Of a stretch of DNA of 64,000 bases, positions 47,978 to 56,835 are shown piece after piece (position 1 is the first letter of the stretch; each line of letters starts with the position of its first letter). This DNA comes from Pseudoxanthomonas sp. CF385 (lineage in GTDB: Bacteria > Pseudomonadota > Gammaproteobacteria > Xanthomonadales > Xanthomonadaceae). The stretch lies in assembly GCF_900104255.1 (NCBI RefSeq), contig NZ_FNKZ01000001.1:898001-962000 (forward strand), read 5' to 3'. Below the pieces are notes generated by a model. That model was not told the origin of the DNA and did no database searches. It saw only the letters and a list, made by a program, of their open reading frames with translations. Made by a program: the position numbers and the translations under genes.

Positions 47978-48352
47978 ATGAACAACATGCAATCTACTCA
48001 AACGAAAGAGATCTCTAGCACACTGATCCTGGTGATCGTTGCGGCCACTATGCTGGCACTTCCCGAACTGGCACTAGCCCAGGACGCCACGGGTGCGCAA
48101 GGCCGCGTGACCAGCTTCTTCACCAACATCAACTCATTGCTGAATGTTGCGTCCATCGCCATCGTAACGATCGCGGTGATCTTTGCGGGCTACCAGATCG
48201 CCTTCAACCACAAGCGCGTGGGAGATGTAGCGCCGGTCCTGATCGGTGGCTTTCTTATTGGGGCCGCTGCGCAGATCGCGAAGATGCTGTTGCCATCCGA
48301 CGTTACTTCCACGGCCATGATCGTCGGCCAAGTGCTGATTCAGCATGCATAA
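47978..48352 (+). CDS. virB2: VirB2 pilin
   Basis: 124 aa. A long signal sequence (ending ALPELALAQ) is followed by a mature pilin of about 85 residues with two hydrophobic helices (LLNVASIAIVTIAVIFAGYQIAF and VLIGGFLIGAAAQIAKML) separated by a basic NHKRV loop. Start MNNMQSTQ is preferred; the longer frame gives only low-complexity residues. It overlaps virB3 by 8 bases. Confidence 0.92.
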   Translation: MNNMQSTQTKEISSTLILVIVAATMLALPELALAQDATGAQGRVTSFFTNINSLLNVASIAIVTIAVIFAGYQIAFNHKRVGDVAPVLIGGFLIGAAAQIAKMLLPSDVTSTAMIVGQVLIQHA

Positions 48353-48659
48353 GAACGTGCTTTTCAGGGGTTGCACGCGCCCGCCCATGTTCATGGGCGT
48401 TCCTTATGTTCCCTTTGCGATCGGTGCGGGAGGCTGCCTGTTGCTCACGTTCTACTTCAACATGTTCTTTCTGGCACTTTTGCCGGTGGTTGTCTTCGTC
48501 ATGCGGCAGATGGCGCGCCGCGACGAGATGATCTTTCGGCTCCTTGGCTTGCGCTGGCAGTTCCGGACGCGTGTCCGGAACCTCGGCCATCATCAGGGGA
48601 TGTGGGTGTTCACGCCCAACACCTACAGAAAGCGCTTCGACGAATCGATTCCGGACTGA
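48345..48659 (+). CDS. virB3: VirB3 inner-membrane protein
   Basis: 104 aa. N-terminal FRGCTRPPMFMGVPYVPF is the VirB3/TrbD signature, followed by two closely spaced hydrophobic segments (about 23-55). Works with VirB4. Overlaps virB2, and virB4 starts 5 bases after its stop. Confidence 0.93.
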   Translation: MHKNVLFRGCTRPPMFMGVPYVPFAIGAGGCLLLTFYFNMFFLALLPVVVFVMRQMARRDEMIFRLLGLRWQFRTRVRNLGHHQGMWVFTPNTYRKRFDESIPD

Positions 48660-48664
48660 ATTCC

Positions 48665-51145
48665 ATGCTCGCGCCAGACCTTTCCATCGCCGAGTTCATC
48701 CCGCTGTCCGCGCATGTGTCCCCGCACGTGATTAAGACGACGGGTGGGGACTTCTTGCTGACATGGCGCCTGGACGGGCTCCCGTTCGTAGGGCGTGAGG
48801 AATGGGAACTTGAACACCGTCACAATACGTTCAACCGCATGCTCCAGACCCTGCGCGCTCCAGATTTTGTAAACGTGGCGTTCTGGGCGCACGATCTGCG
48901 GCGCCGAGGGCGAATCCGCTCGGGTGCACACTTCGGCCAATCGTTCAACCAGGAGTTGTCGGACAGATACTTCGATGCGCTCTCCTCGCAGAAGATCATG
49001 CAGAACGAGCTGTATCTGACGATGATCTACCGGCCCATCGTGATGGGGAAAAAGTTCGTCGAGAAGTCTGCCAACGTGTCACGCCTACAGGCTGAACAAG
49101 ACCAGGCCGTGGCGAAGTTGATGGAACTGGCGGGCAACGTGGAGGCGGTGCTCAAGGACTATGCCCCCGTGCGTCTCGGTATGTATGAGGTCGAGTCGGG
49201 CGGGGTATTCTCGGAGACGTTAGAGTTCTTCGGTTTCGTGCTCAATCGCATCTCCGAGCCGGTGCCTGTGCTACGCGCGCCGCTTTATGACTACTTGGCC
49301 GTCAGCCGCCATATGTTCTCGTCGAAGACGGGCGATTTCGTCGTCAGCACGCCAGATGGGCAGAATCATTTCGGCGCCATCCTGAACATCAAGGAGTACA
49401 CCGACGGAACCTGGCCCGGGATCCTAAACGGGCTGAAGTACCTCAACTTCGAGTACGTCATCACGCACTCTTTCAGCCCGATGGGGCGTCAGGATGCGCT
49501 GAAGGTGCTGGATCGAACGAAGGGCATGATGATCTCGTCCGGCGACAAGGCGGTCAGCCAGATCGTCGAGCTGGACGGCGCCATGGATCAGGTTGCGTCT
49601 GGGAACTTCGTGCTCGGCGAGTACCACTTCATCATGACCCTGTACGCTGAGGACCAGCAGCGACTTTCGCAGAATGTGGCGGTCGCCCGTGCAGAGTTGT
49701 CCAATGCCGGCTTCGTCTCGGTTAAGGAGGATCTGGCCGTCTGTTCGTCCTTCTATTCCCAGATGCCGGGGAACTGGCGTTATCGCACCAGGCTTGCCAA
49801 CGTCAGTTCGCTGAACTTCCTCGGCTTGTCGCCGCTGCACAATTTTGCCACCGGAAAGCGCGACAACAATCCGTGGGGCGATTGCGTCACAGTGCTTCAG
49901 ACGACCAATGGGCAGCCCTACTACTTCAACTTCCACGCGACCCATCCGGCCGAGAATTCACTCGGCGAGAAAGCCATCGCCAACACCATGGTCATCGGTA
50001 AATCCGGTACCGGCAAGACGGCACTTATCAACTTCCTACTTAGCCAGGTGCAGAAGTTCGATCCGGTGCCGACCATCTTCTTCTTCGACAAGGATCGAGG
50101 CGCGGAGATCTTCGTTCGCGCCTGCGGAGGCAACTATCTCGCGCTCGAGAACGGGAAGCCCACCGGCTTCAATCCATTCCAGTGTCAGCGCACCGATGCC
50201 AACGTGCAGTTCCTCGCCGGGCTGGTCAAGGTGCTGGCGGGAAAAACGCACTACACCGCACGTGAGGACGAGGACGTATTCCGAGCAGTCGAGGCCATGC
50301 TCGACATGCCGCTGCACCTGAGGTCGATGACGAATTTCCAGAAGAGCCTGCCCAACATGGGTGACGATGGGCTCTTCGCCCGCCTGCGGAAATGGACGGC
50401 CGGCAATGCGCTTGGCTGGGTGTTTGACAATCCAATGGACACCATCGAACTGGATCGTGCGAGCATCATTGGATTCGACTATACCGATGTCATCGAGAAC
50501 GCCGAGATCCGCGTCCCAGTGATCAACTACCTTCTGCATCGACTGGAGGAACTGATCGATGGTCGACCACTCATCTATGTTATGGACGAGTTCTGGAAGA
50601 TCCTCGATGGTGGTGGTGCGTTGAAGGACTTCGCCAAGAACAAACAGAAGACGATCCGAAAGCAGAACGGGCTTGGTATCTTCGCCACGCAGAGTCCAGA
50701 AGATGCCCTGGCGAGCGATATATCAGCCGCTCTCATTGAGCAGACCGCGACGCTGATTCTGTTGCCAAACCCGAATGCGGCGCGAGAGGACTACATCGAC
50801 GGCCTGAAGCTTACCGATGCCGAATTCGAGGTGATCAAGAATCTTGACGAACGCTCGCGCTGCTTCCTCGTGAAGCAGGGGCACGCGTCGACTGTGTGCC
50901 AACTCAACCTGCGCGGCATGGACGACGCCTTGGCGGTCATCTCCGCCAGTACTGACAATATCGAGATCATGCACGGCATCGTTGAAGACGAGGCGCGGCG
51001 TCTGGTGGTGGACAAGGCCGAACTGCTGCCCGAGCAGTGGTTGCCGCGATTTCAGCGGGAGCGCAAGGGGTCGGGTAGGAGTGGCTCATCGCAGGCGCCT
51101 TCCTCCCGGGCGGATGGCGCAAGGCGCTCCTCAGCGCCTTCGTAG
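48665..51145 (+). CDS. virB4: VirB4 ATPase
   Basis: 826 aa. Walker A GKSGTGKT at 445-452 and Walker B YVMDEFW with Asp641/Glu642; N-terminal CagE/TrbE domain with VNVAFWAHDLRRRGRI and NRMLQTLRAP. The C-terminus ends in a Ser/Arg/Ala-rich tail. Start MLAPDLSIAEF is the standard VirB4 N-terminus; the longer frame only reads through virB3. It energises channel assembly at the inner membrane. Confidence 0.95.
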   Translation: MLAPDLSIAEFIPLSAHVSPHVIKTTGGDFLLTWRLDGLPFVGREEWELEHRHNTFNRMLQTLRAPDFVNVAFWAHDLRRRGRIRSGAHFGQSFNQELSDRYFDALSSQKIMQNELYLTMIYRPIVMGKKFVEKSANVSRLQAEQDQAVAKLMELAGNVEAVLKDYAPVRLGMYEVESGGVFSETLEFFGFVLNRISEPVPVLRAPLYDYLAVSRHMFSSKTGDFVVSTPDGQNHFGAILNIKEYTDGTWPGILNGLKYLNFEYVITHSFSPMGRQDALKVLDRTKGMMISSGDKAVSQIVELDGAMDQVASGNFVLGEYHFIMTLYAEDQQRLSQNVAVARAELSNAGFVSVKEDLAVCSSFYSQMPGNWRYRTRLANVSSLNFLGLSPLHNFATGKRDNNPWGDCVTVLQTTNGQPYYFNFHATHPAENSLGEKAIANTMVIGKSGTGKTALINFLLSQVQKFDPVPTIFFFDKDRGAEIFVRACGGNYLALENGKPTGFNPFQCQRTDANVQFLAGLVKVLAGKTHYTAREDEDVFRAVEAMLDMPLHLRSMTNFQKSLPNMGDDGLFARLRKWTAGNALGWVFDNPMDTIELDRASIIGFDYTDVIENAEIRVPVINYLLHRLEELIDGRPLIYVMDEFWKILDGGGALKDFAKNKQKTIRKQNGLGIFATQSPEDALASDISAALIEQTATLILLPNPNAAREDYIDGLKLTDAEFEVIKNLDERSRCFLVKQGHASTVCQLNLRGMDDALAVISASTDNIEIMHGIVEDEARRLVVDKAELLPEQWLPRFQRERKGSGRSGSSQAPSSRADGARRSSAPS

Positions 51146-51211
51146 GAGCGAAACTGAAATGTGCCGGAGAGCCGGGTCGCATTGATCAGCACTACTTCAG
51201 GAGAAAAAGTC

Positions 51212-51982
51212 ATGTCGCACGTCAACGCAAATCAGACCCGTCGCCTGCCGATGTGGGGTCTTCTGTCGCTGTCTACCGTGTTGTGGATCCCGCCGTCGCT
51301 CAGCGTAAGCGCTTCCGGTGTTCCTGTCGTTGACGGGGCACACATTGGCGTCAACAAGTTCGCTTGGGTTGCCCAGTATCAGCAAATGTATCAAGAGCTT
51401 CAAAGGCAGATGGAACAGTATCGCACGCAAATCCGAGAGCTCGAACAGAAGTACGTCAGCGGCCCTTCGTTCAGCGGAGCGGCCGGGTACCGGGAGACGC
51501 TGTCCGAGCGGGGCCTGAATGACTATGTTGCGGAACGCTGCGGTGCCGGGGCCGGACTACGCACCGGCCCGGCACAGATCAAGGAAATTGCGGAGCGACA
51601 GTTCAGGAACTGTGTCGCGATCATTCAGACCGAGAATACGCGCTACAACGTCATGGTCCGCGTGCTCAAGAACCTTGATGTTCGAGATCGGCAGATGGAA
51701 GAGCTGAAAAGGCAGGCGGCGTCTGTTCCAGCAGATCAGCCAGGAGCTCTCGAACGGGTTAAGGCCAATATCGCGCAGCTTGAGGCCTATGTAGAGCTCG
51801 ATCTGCAGAATGCCACGACGTTACTGAGCGCCTACGACGCCAGCCTGAAGGCACTGAATACCGAGCAGGTCTGGCTCGGTCAGGCGGCTTTCAACGGAAA
51901 GAAAAGCGGACTGGTGGATACGGTAGTTCAGTATGGCGCGCTCAAGGGTGCGCTCGAGGTCGCGAGGAGTCGCGAGCGCTGA
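51212..51982 (+). CDS. virB5: VirB5-like minor pilin/adhesin
   Basis: 256 aa. A signal peptide region (LLSLSTVLWIPPSLSVSAS) is followed by a largely helical protein with long heptad-like stretches (QYQQMYQELQRQMEQYRTQ) and the C-terminal LNTEQVWLGQAAFNGKKS typical of VirB5/TrbJ. It sits at the pilus tip. Identified by position, fold pattern and length. The AGGAGA site before the ATG decides the start. Confidence 0.85.
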   Translation: MSHVNANQTRRLPMWGLLSLSTVLWIPPSLSVSASGVPVVDGAHIGVNKFAWVAQYQQMYQELQRQMEQYRTQIRELEQKYVSGPSFSGAAGYRETLSERGLNDYVAERCGAGAGLRTGPAQIKEIAERQFRNCVAIIQTENTRYNVMVRVLKNLDVRDRQMEELKRQAASVPADQPGALERVKANIAQLEAYVELDLQNATTLLSAYDASLKALNTEQVWLGQAAFNGKKSGLVDTVVQYGALKGALEVARSRER

Positions 51983-52034
51983 CTAGCGACGCCGCACGAC
52001 TCGACTCGGATCTCCACATCTCGGATTAAGAAAG

Positions 52035-53099
52035 ATGGACGGCAGCTTACTACTCCTCATGGACACGGCGATCAGTGGAATTCCACTCAAGGCGTCGCTG
52101 CCTAACATGATCTTCTTCCACGAGATCAATGAGTTCATCGACGATGAACTCATGAACGAGTACTTGCCCAATCTTGGTCGTCGCGTCATGCGTGTCGTAG
52201 GTGGTCTCGGGACCATCCTCCTTACGCTATGGATCATGATTCAGGGCTATCGCGTCGTAACCGGACAGTCACGAGAGTCGATGATGGCGCTCGTCGTGAG
52301 TTCGTTGCGGGCGACATTCATCATTGGCATCGCGCTTGGTGTGGCGATCTCTTGGGGGCCGATCTACCAAACACTGACTGATGGCCTCACGAGAACGGTC
52401 AACGAGACGATGACCGGAGATGAAGATGGGGACGGGGCCTACGGCGATATAGATCGGACCTTGGCCATCATGCAGGCGGCGCTGGCGGCGATCGATACTG
52501 TCGATAGTAACTATGACGTCGTTACCGAGAAGCAGAAAGACAGAGCCTTGCTTTTCACGGGGATCGGCTTGGGGGCCCCGGCGATCATGGCCGCCGTCGC
52601 GATGATGCTCAACAAGGTCGCAATAGGTCTGATCATCGCGCTGGGGCCCGCCTTTATCCTGTGTCTTTTATTCGAGCAAACGAAACCTCTGTTCCAAAAA
52701 TGGTTGATGTACGGAATCGGGACGCTTTTTTCGATGGCCTTGCTTACGGTCATGGTGACGCTCGCGCTGGATATGGTCATCGCGGTGGGCATGGCGTTCT
52801 GGGTCACAAGTTCGCTTGGCTTCGGCGGTGAGAACGTGACCAACATGGCCATGCAGCAGGGTGGGCTTGGACTAATTCTGACTGCGCTGATCGTGAGTGC
52901 CCCACCGATGGCGGCGATGCTGTTCCAGGGGACGCTTGGGCAGTTCACGCCCTACAGTGCGTTCCAGCCGCAGCCCCAGCCAGGAGCGCCGGGTCAGCCG
53001 GGATATGCGGGCGTGGGGGGGCAGTACTCTCGCGCGGACAGTTCATCCTCAACTCCAGACTCGGCGCGCGCTCTGAAGCCCTCACCTACCATTGGATAA
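52035..53099 (+). CDS. virB6: VirB6 polytopic inner-membrane channel protein
   Basis: 354 aa. Multiple hydrophobic helices (52-72, 82-102, 170-215, 226-255 and 270-292 roughly), an acidic periplasmic loop GDEDGDGAYGD, and a Gln/Pro/Ser-rich tail. VirB6 forms part of the inner-membrane channel. A/T content is visibly higher than in flanking core genes, consistent with horizontal origin. Confidence 0.92.
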   Translation: MDGSLLLLMDTAISGIPLKASLPNMIFFHEINEFIDDELMNEYLPNLGRRVMRVVGGLGTILLTLWIMIQGYRVVTGQSRESMMALVVSSLRATFIIGIALGVAISWGPIYQTLTDGLTRTVNETMTGDEDGDGAYGDIDRTLAIMQAALAAIDTVDSNYDVVTEKQKDRALLFTGIGLGAPAIMAAVAMMLNKVAIGLIIALGPAFILCLLFEQTKPLFQKWLMYGIGTLFSMALLTVMVTLALDMVIAVGMAFWVTSSLGFGGENVTNMAMQQGGLGLILTALIVSAPPMAAMLFQGTLGQFTPYSAFQPQPQPGAPGQPGYAGVGGQYSRADSSSSTPDSARALKPSPTIG

Positions 53100-53103
53100 G
53101 AAC

Positions 53104-53598
53104 ATGCCACGTCTTCTAGTATTCCTTGTCCTCGGCTTGTTGGCTGCGCCAGCTATTGCGCAAACCGGATGTCCACAAGGCGTATCTCCAGGGGATCCGC
53201 GCTGCGGCCCGTCATCGGGTGGCCTGTCCATTGAGCCTGTGTACGTGCCGAAGATGCGTTGGAAATCTACGTGGGGGGGGTTCGCCTCCGATGCGGAGGG
53301 GGCGGTCATAGGAACGTCCACCGCCCAGTCAAGTAAGTCTGCTGCGAGTCGTGCCGCGGTCAAAAGGTGTCAGGAACTGGGTGGAAAGGAATGCAGCGTG
53401 GCGCTAACTTACAAGAATCAGTGTGCGGTCGTTGCGGATCCCATCGAGCAGGAAAGTGGGCTAAGGACGTTTCTTGGCGCTTCATCGATTGACGAGGCGA
53501 CAGTGCTCGCCATCGGCAAGTGCGTTGAAAGAAACCCCGGGACGACCTGTAAGATTATCTACTCAAACTGCACGGCGCCTATCTCCTATATCGATTGA
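53104..53598 (+). CDS. Secreted DUF4189-like protein linked to the X-T4SS
   Basis: 164 aa. Signal peptide MPRLLVFLVLGLLAAPAIAQ, then a Cys-rich domain with GGFASDAEGAVIGTSTAQSSKSAASRAA and RCQELGGKECSVALTYKNQC, the pattern of DUF4189 (repeated Cys, CAVVADP). At least six Cys suggest disulfides in the periplasm. It directly follows virB6, and similar genes close virB clusters in other xanthomonads. Role unknown. A TTG four codons upstream is a possible but weaker start. Confidence 0.78.
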   Translation: MPRLLVFLVLGLLAAPAIAQTGCPQGVSPGDPRCGPSSGGLSIEPVYVPKMRWKSTWGGFASDAEGAVIGTSTAQSSKSAASRAAVKRCQELGGKECSVALTYKNQCAVVADPIEQESGLRTFLGASSIDEATVLAIGKCVERNPGTTCKIIYSNCTAPISYID

Positions 53599-53843
53599 CA
53601 GGTGTATCGCATGGAATGCTTCGAGCATCCGGCAGCCTGCCTGCAGCCTGTCGGTAAGGTATCTGGGTCGGGGTCGCGCGCGTACGAGATGTCGGCGTGT
53701 TGATGCAGGGCGTGATGCGGAAGTGGGTTCCTGTGGCCAGACTGGTCGCGTGCAACCATGCCGCTGCCGCTGCCGCTGCCGCTTTCGCTGTCGTGCGTCG
53801 TGAGTCGTACGTACCAGCGCGGCGTCGTTACTTCCGGTGCTAC
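53599..53843. other. Gap between the virB operon and the effector module, with a short GCCGCT repeat
   Basis: 245 bases hold a hexanucleotide tract (about four copies of CCGCTG/CCGCTT near 53761-53784) and no convincing gene, terminator or operator. An in-frame extension of the following lipoprotein begins at 53697, but it would bury the signal peptide behind an Ala tract. Confidence 0.5.
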
Positions 53844-54488
53844 ATGCCGCGCGCAACGATCTTAGTGCCCCTGTTATGGGCGGTCGCATGTTCACAGGAG
53901 CAGGGAATGAATTCCGTGGGCGATAGTGAAACTAGCGTTGGGGAGCAGGCGCCGCTCAGGAAAATCAATCCCTCTCCCCGGCGCGGCCATATCATCGCCA
54001 TGACGCTGGAGGACGCGCCCGGAGTCTTCGCTTCCATTGAGGGTGTTGCGCAGTACACGGTAGAGAACGCGACCGAGTGTGGCGAGAAAGTTGCCTTGTC
54101 GGGCGCATTTCCTCGTATCAGCACCAGTGAACCTTTCGTCTTGACCAAGGTCTCCGAGAATGAATACCGCGGAACCGTGTATGAGGACCTCATCGTGGAC
54201 GAGGACTACTTCGGGCGGGGAGTGTGTCGTTGGAAATTTTCGTCCGTCAGCGTCCATCTGAGCGCCACGACGGACGGCGCCGATACGAAGTTCATCCCCA
54301 GTATCGATTCGATCCTGGTCGCTTCATCTGGGTCCGAAGCAAAGTATTTCTGGAAGGCCCGCTACCCTAGGGTGGCGGACTACGACGGTTTTCCCGTATT
54401 CGGGGAAAGTGACCTCGAAAGTGTTCCAGAGGATAAGCGAGGCGAGTTCTTCGTCATCACCCTGGCTTCGGGGGAGACGTCGCGGTGA
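53844..54488 (+). CDS. Putative immunity lipoprotein for the lipase effector
   Basis: 214 aa. MPRATILVPLLWAVAC gives a short signal peptide with a lipobox (Cys16). The rest is a mostly beta-strand domain of no known family. Its stop overlaps the GTG of the lipase gene (GTGA), so antidote and toxin are translated together. X-T4SS immunity proteins are typically periplasmic lipoproteins encoded beside their effector, which fits. A longer start at 53697 is disfavoured. Family not recognised; function inferred from context. Confidence 0.65.
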   Translation: MPRATILVPLLWAVACSQEQGMNSVGDSETSVGEQAPLRKINPSPRRGHIIAMTLEDAPGVFASIEGVAQYTVENATECGEKVALSGAFPRISTSEPFVLTKVSENEYRGTVYEDLIVDEDYFGRGVCRWKFSSVSVHLSATTDGADTKFIPSIDSILVASSGSEAKYFWKARYPRVADYDGFPVFGESDLESVPEDKRGEFFVITLASGETSR

Positions 54489-55801
54489 GAATTTCGTCAC
54501 AGGAGTATGCCGAGCTGGCAAACGATGCGTATAAGGATCGCGCTGTCGGCGCTCGTCCCCCTGGGCAACGGGAGCCTGTAACCTTGGGCGGGGCCCATTA
54601 CTGGGTCATAGAACACGTCGACAACAAGAACACCGGATACCAGGGCACGATCTATCAGCGGGCGAACGATGGTGCAATCGTGGTGGCGCACCGCGGTACC
54701 GAAGAAGTATGGATGGACGGTGTCGCGGCCGACGGCTCTATGGTGCTGAGTCGCGTCAATCCGCAGGCGAGCGATGCCGTCGAGCTGACACGGCGCGCCC
54801 TCGCTATCGCCAGGGAAGACGGCCGTCAGCCAGGAAAGAGTGAGCCCGAAGTCACGGTCACGGGTCATTCCCTTGGAGGAACGTTGGCCCAGGTAGCGGC
54901 GCATCATTTCGACCTGCGAGGCGAGACATTCAATGCCTACGGCGCTGCGAGCCTCGACCGCCGGATCCCCGAGGGTGGCGTGCGGATGCTTAACCACGCA
55001 ATGGCCGGCGACACCGTCAGTGCAGCTAGTCCGCATTATGGCCAAGTTCGCATCTACGCCACGGCCAGCGAAGTCGCAACCCTAAAGGCAGCGGGCTATC
55101 ACAACCAGCGGTTCGTCGACCTCGTGACGCCGAACAACCCCATTCTCGCGGCGGGTGCGTCGCTGGGATCGCACTCGATGCACCAGTTCCTGCCGGTGGA
55201 TGGCGATGGCCGACTTGATCGCTCCGCGCTCGAGGGCTTCCATGCTCGAGTTCTCGCGGATGACAATCGGCAATCGATCGCCCGCTATCGCGACGACGTT
55301 CTGGACCTGCGGCGAGGTGTGACCGCGATGTCTCGTGGTCCCTTCGGCCTCGTGCGTGATGGTGTCGATCATCTCCGGGGGCCATTGCCAGCGGGAGAGC
55401 CAGCGGCGCACGAGTATCGCGAACTGCAACAGCGTTCCAGCCGGACATCGCCATCTGCCTCCGCGGACCCTGGAAAGGCTCACAACTACACATTCCACTG
55501 GGAGATGGGTCGGGGCGCGTCGATCCAAACACCGCTGCGCACCGATGTGGCGATGCCCTCGCGTGAAGTTGATCGGCTCTTGACGGCTGCGCGAACTGGC
55601 GACGTCTCTGCAGTGCGCGCTGCCCAAGAGGATCTGCAGGCGTCGGAATTTGGTCAGTCCTGGCGAGCGCTCGTCCAGGAGCGTCAACGGGATCTCGAGC
55701 GCCAGCGTGGGTTCGGTCCGGGAGTGAGCGAGGTGAGGGCCACACTATCAACGGAGGCGCGCGATGAGAGGGAATCCGGAACACACGCCTATCAGCCATG
55801 A
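54485..55801 (+). CDS. Class 3 lipase, candidate X-T4SS effector
   Basis: 438 aa. The lipase_3 nucleophile elbow is GHSLGG (127-132, Ser129), with AVAHRGT-like VVAHRGTEEVW as the oxyanion region, Asp176 in GDTV and His230/His233 in GSHSMHQF as the rest of the triad. It would attack phospholipids of a target cell. No signal peptide. I see neither the GLxRIDHV nor the FAVQG motif of XVIPCD. Residues 362-393 align without gaps to the C-terminus of the second effector (13 of 32 identical). GTG start overlaps the lipoprotein stop. Confidence 0.82.
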   Translation: MRISSQEYAELANDAYKDRAVGARPPGQREPVTLGGAHYWVIEHVDNKNTGYQGTIYQRANDGAIVVAHRGTEEVWMDGVAADGSMVLSRVNPQASDAVELTRRALAIAREDGRQPGKSEPEVTVTGHSLGGTLAQVAAHHFDLRGETFNAYGAASLDRRIPEGGVRMLNHAMAGDTVSAASPHYGQVRIYATASEVATLKAAGYHNQRFVDLVTPNNPILAAGASLGSHSMHQFLPVDGDGRLDRSALEGFHARVLADDNRQSIARYRDDVLDLRRGVTAMSRGPFGLVRDGVDHLRGPLPAGEPAAHEYRELQQRSSRTSPSASADPGKAHNYTFHWEMGRGASIQTPLRTDVAMPSREVDRLLTAARTGDVSAVRAAQEDLQASEFGQSWRALVQERQRDLERQRGFGPGVSEVRATLSTEARDERESGTHAYQP

Positions 55802-55871
55802 CGCCGGTTTGGTGACCGGCGACGTGCCAGATGTACGGTTGAGTGGAACTACCCTTATGAGGTTGCAGCAC

Positions 55872-56738
55872 ATGAAGAAGCTTTCTCCCCTGCTCCTGGT
55901 ATCAATGACGGTCCTCGCCGTCGGCTGTGACGCTCAGGCGCCACAGTCGCCAGACGCAGCGACCCAGGCGGCGCCCCTCCAGAAGAAGGATCAGGACATG
56001 TCGGAGCTGAAGCCGCCATCAGCGGACAGCGTGTTGTACTTCATCTACCAGCGCGATGGCGATGGTGCGGTCAGCTACAAGGTTGATGGCGGTGCCACCG
56101 TCAGCTACTGGTATGGCCACGCGTTCGATCTCAACGGAAAGCACTACTTCACTGGCTTCGGCAGTAAGAACCAGGGAGAGGGGCCGGAAGGCGACGACGG
56201 CATGATGGATGCCGAACACGTAGCCATCTCACAGGCGACGTTCACCCGTGTTGAGAAGGAGGATAGACAGGAGTGGTCCAAGCCCGACACCGATGGCTAT
56301 GTCGGAGAGTTCGGCAGGATGGGGCGGCCCGAGCAGATCGACGATTCGCGGAAAGCCCAGTCGTTCACGACCGGCGACGGCCGCTATCTGTTGGCGGTGC
56401 CGACCCTGGATCTCGTGAATGGCACCGATGTTCGCAGTTTTGCTCTGCTTCTCTTCGATCCGGGCAATGTGGACAAGTTGGGATTCAGGCAGTGGGGCTA
56501 CGTGGGTAGCATCCCCGTCAGCGACGACAACAGCGATGCGTGCGATGGCGGAGAAGTGATGCCTTGTGTCGCAAGCAGCGGGATGCTGGCATTCGAGCAG
56601 ACGGGTGCGGGACTACCCAATCTCAAGGTTGCTACGAAGGGAACCACGATCGCTTCTCCCGGAAAGGTTCGCGACCTGACGAGCGCGGACGCCGTGGTCT
56701 ACACCTTCGATCAGGAGAAGCAGAGTTACGGAAAGTAA
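55872..56738 (+). CDS. Putative immunity lipoprotein for the peptidoglycan hydrolase effector
   Basis: 288 aa. MKKLSPLLLVSMTVLAVGC is a signal peptide with lipobox (Cys19), followed by a Pro/Ala/Gln tether and a beta-rich domain (VLYFIYQRDGDGAVSYKVDG, SFALLLFDPGNVDKLGFRQW). GAGG lies 9 bases before ATG 55872, favouring it over ATG 55857 or a longer frame overlapping the lipase gene. It precedes the hydrolase by about 100 bases. Role as immunity protein is inferred from lipoprotein nature and position. Confidence 0.65.
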   Translation: MKKLSPLLLVSMTVLAVGCDAQAPQSPDAATQAAPLQKKDQDMSELKPPSADSVLYFIYQRDGDGAVSYKVDGGATVSYWYGHAFDLNGKHYFTGFGSKNQGEGPEGDDGMMDAEHVAISQATFTRVEKEDRQEWSKPDTDGYVGEFGRMGRPEQIDDSRKAQSFTTGDGRYLLAVPTLDLVNGTDVRSFALLLFDPGNVDKLGFRQWGYVGSIPVSDDNSDACDGGEVMPCVASSGMLAFEQTGAGLPNLKVATKGTTIASPGKVRDLTSADAVVYTFDQEKQSYGK

Positions 56739-56835
56739 GCCGATTTCCAGTTGACCGACTTGCATCAGGCCCATGGAGGGGCCCGGTTGACGTTCTGTGG
56801 CCCACCGGCCACGCACATCAGCAGAGGAGCCAACG

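Noticed and set aside
53759..53784. Phase-variable repeat controlling the first lipoprotein
   Set aside because: The unit is six bases, so copy-number change would not shift the frame, and the tract probably lies outside the coding sequence.
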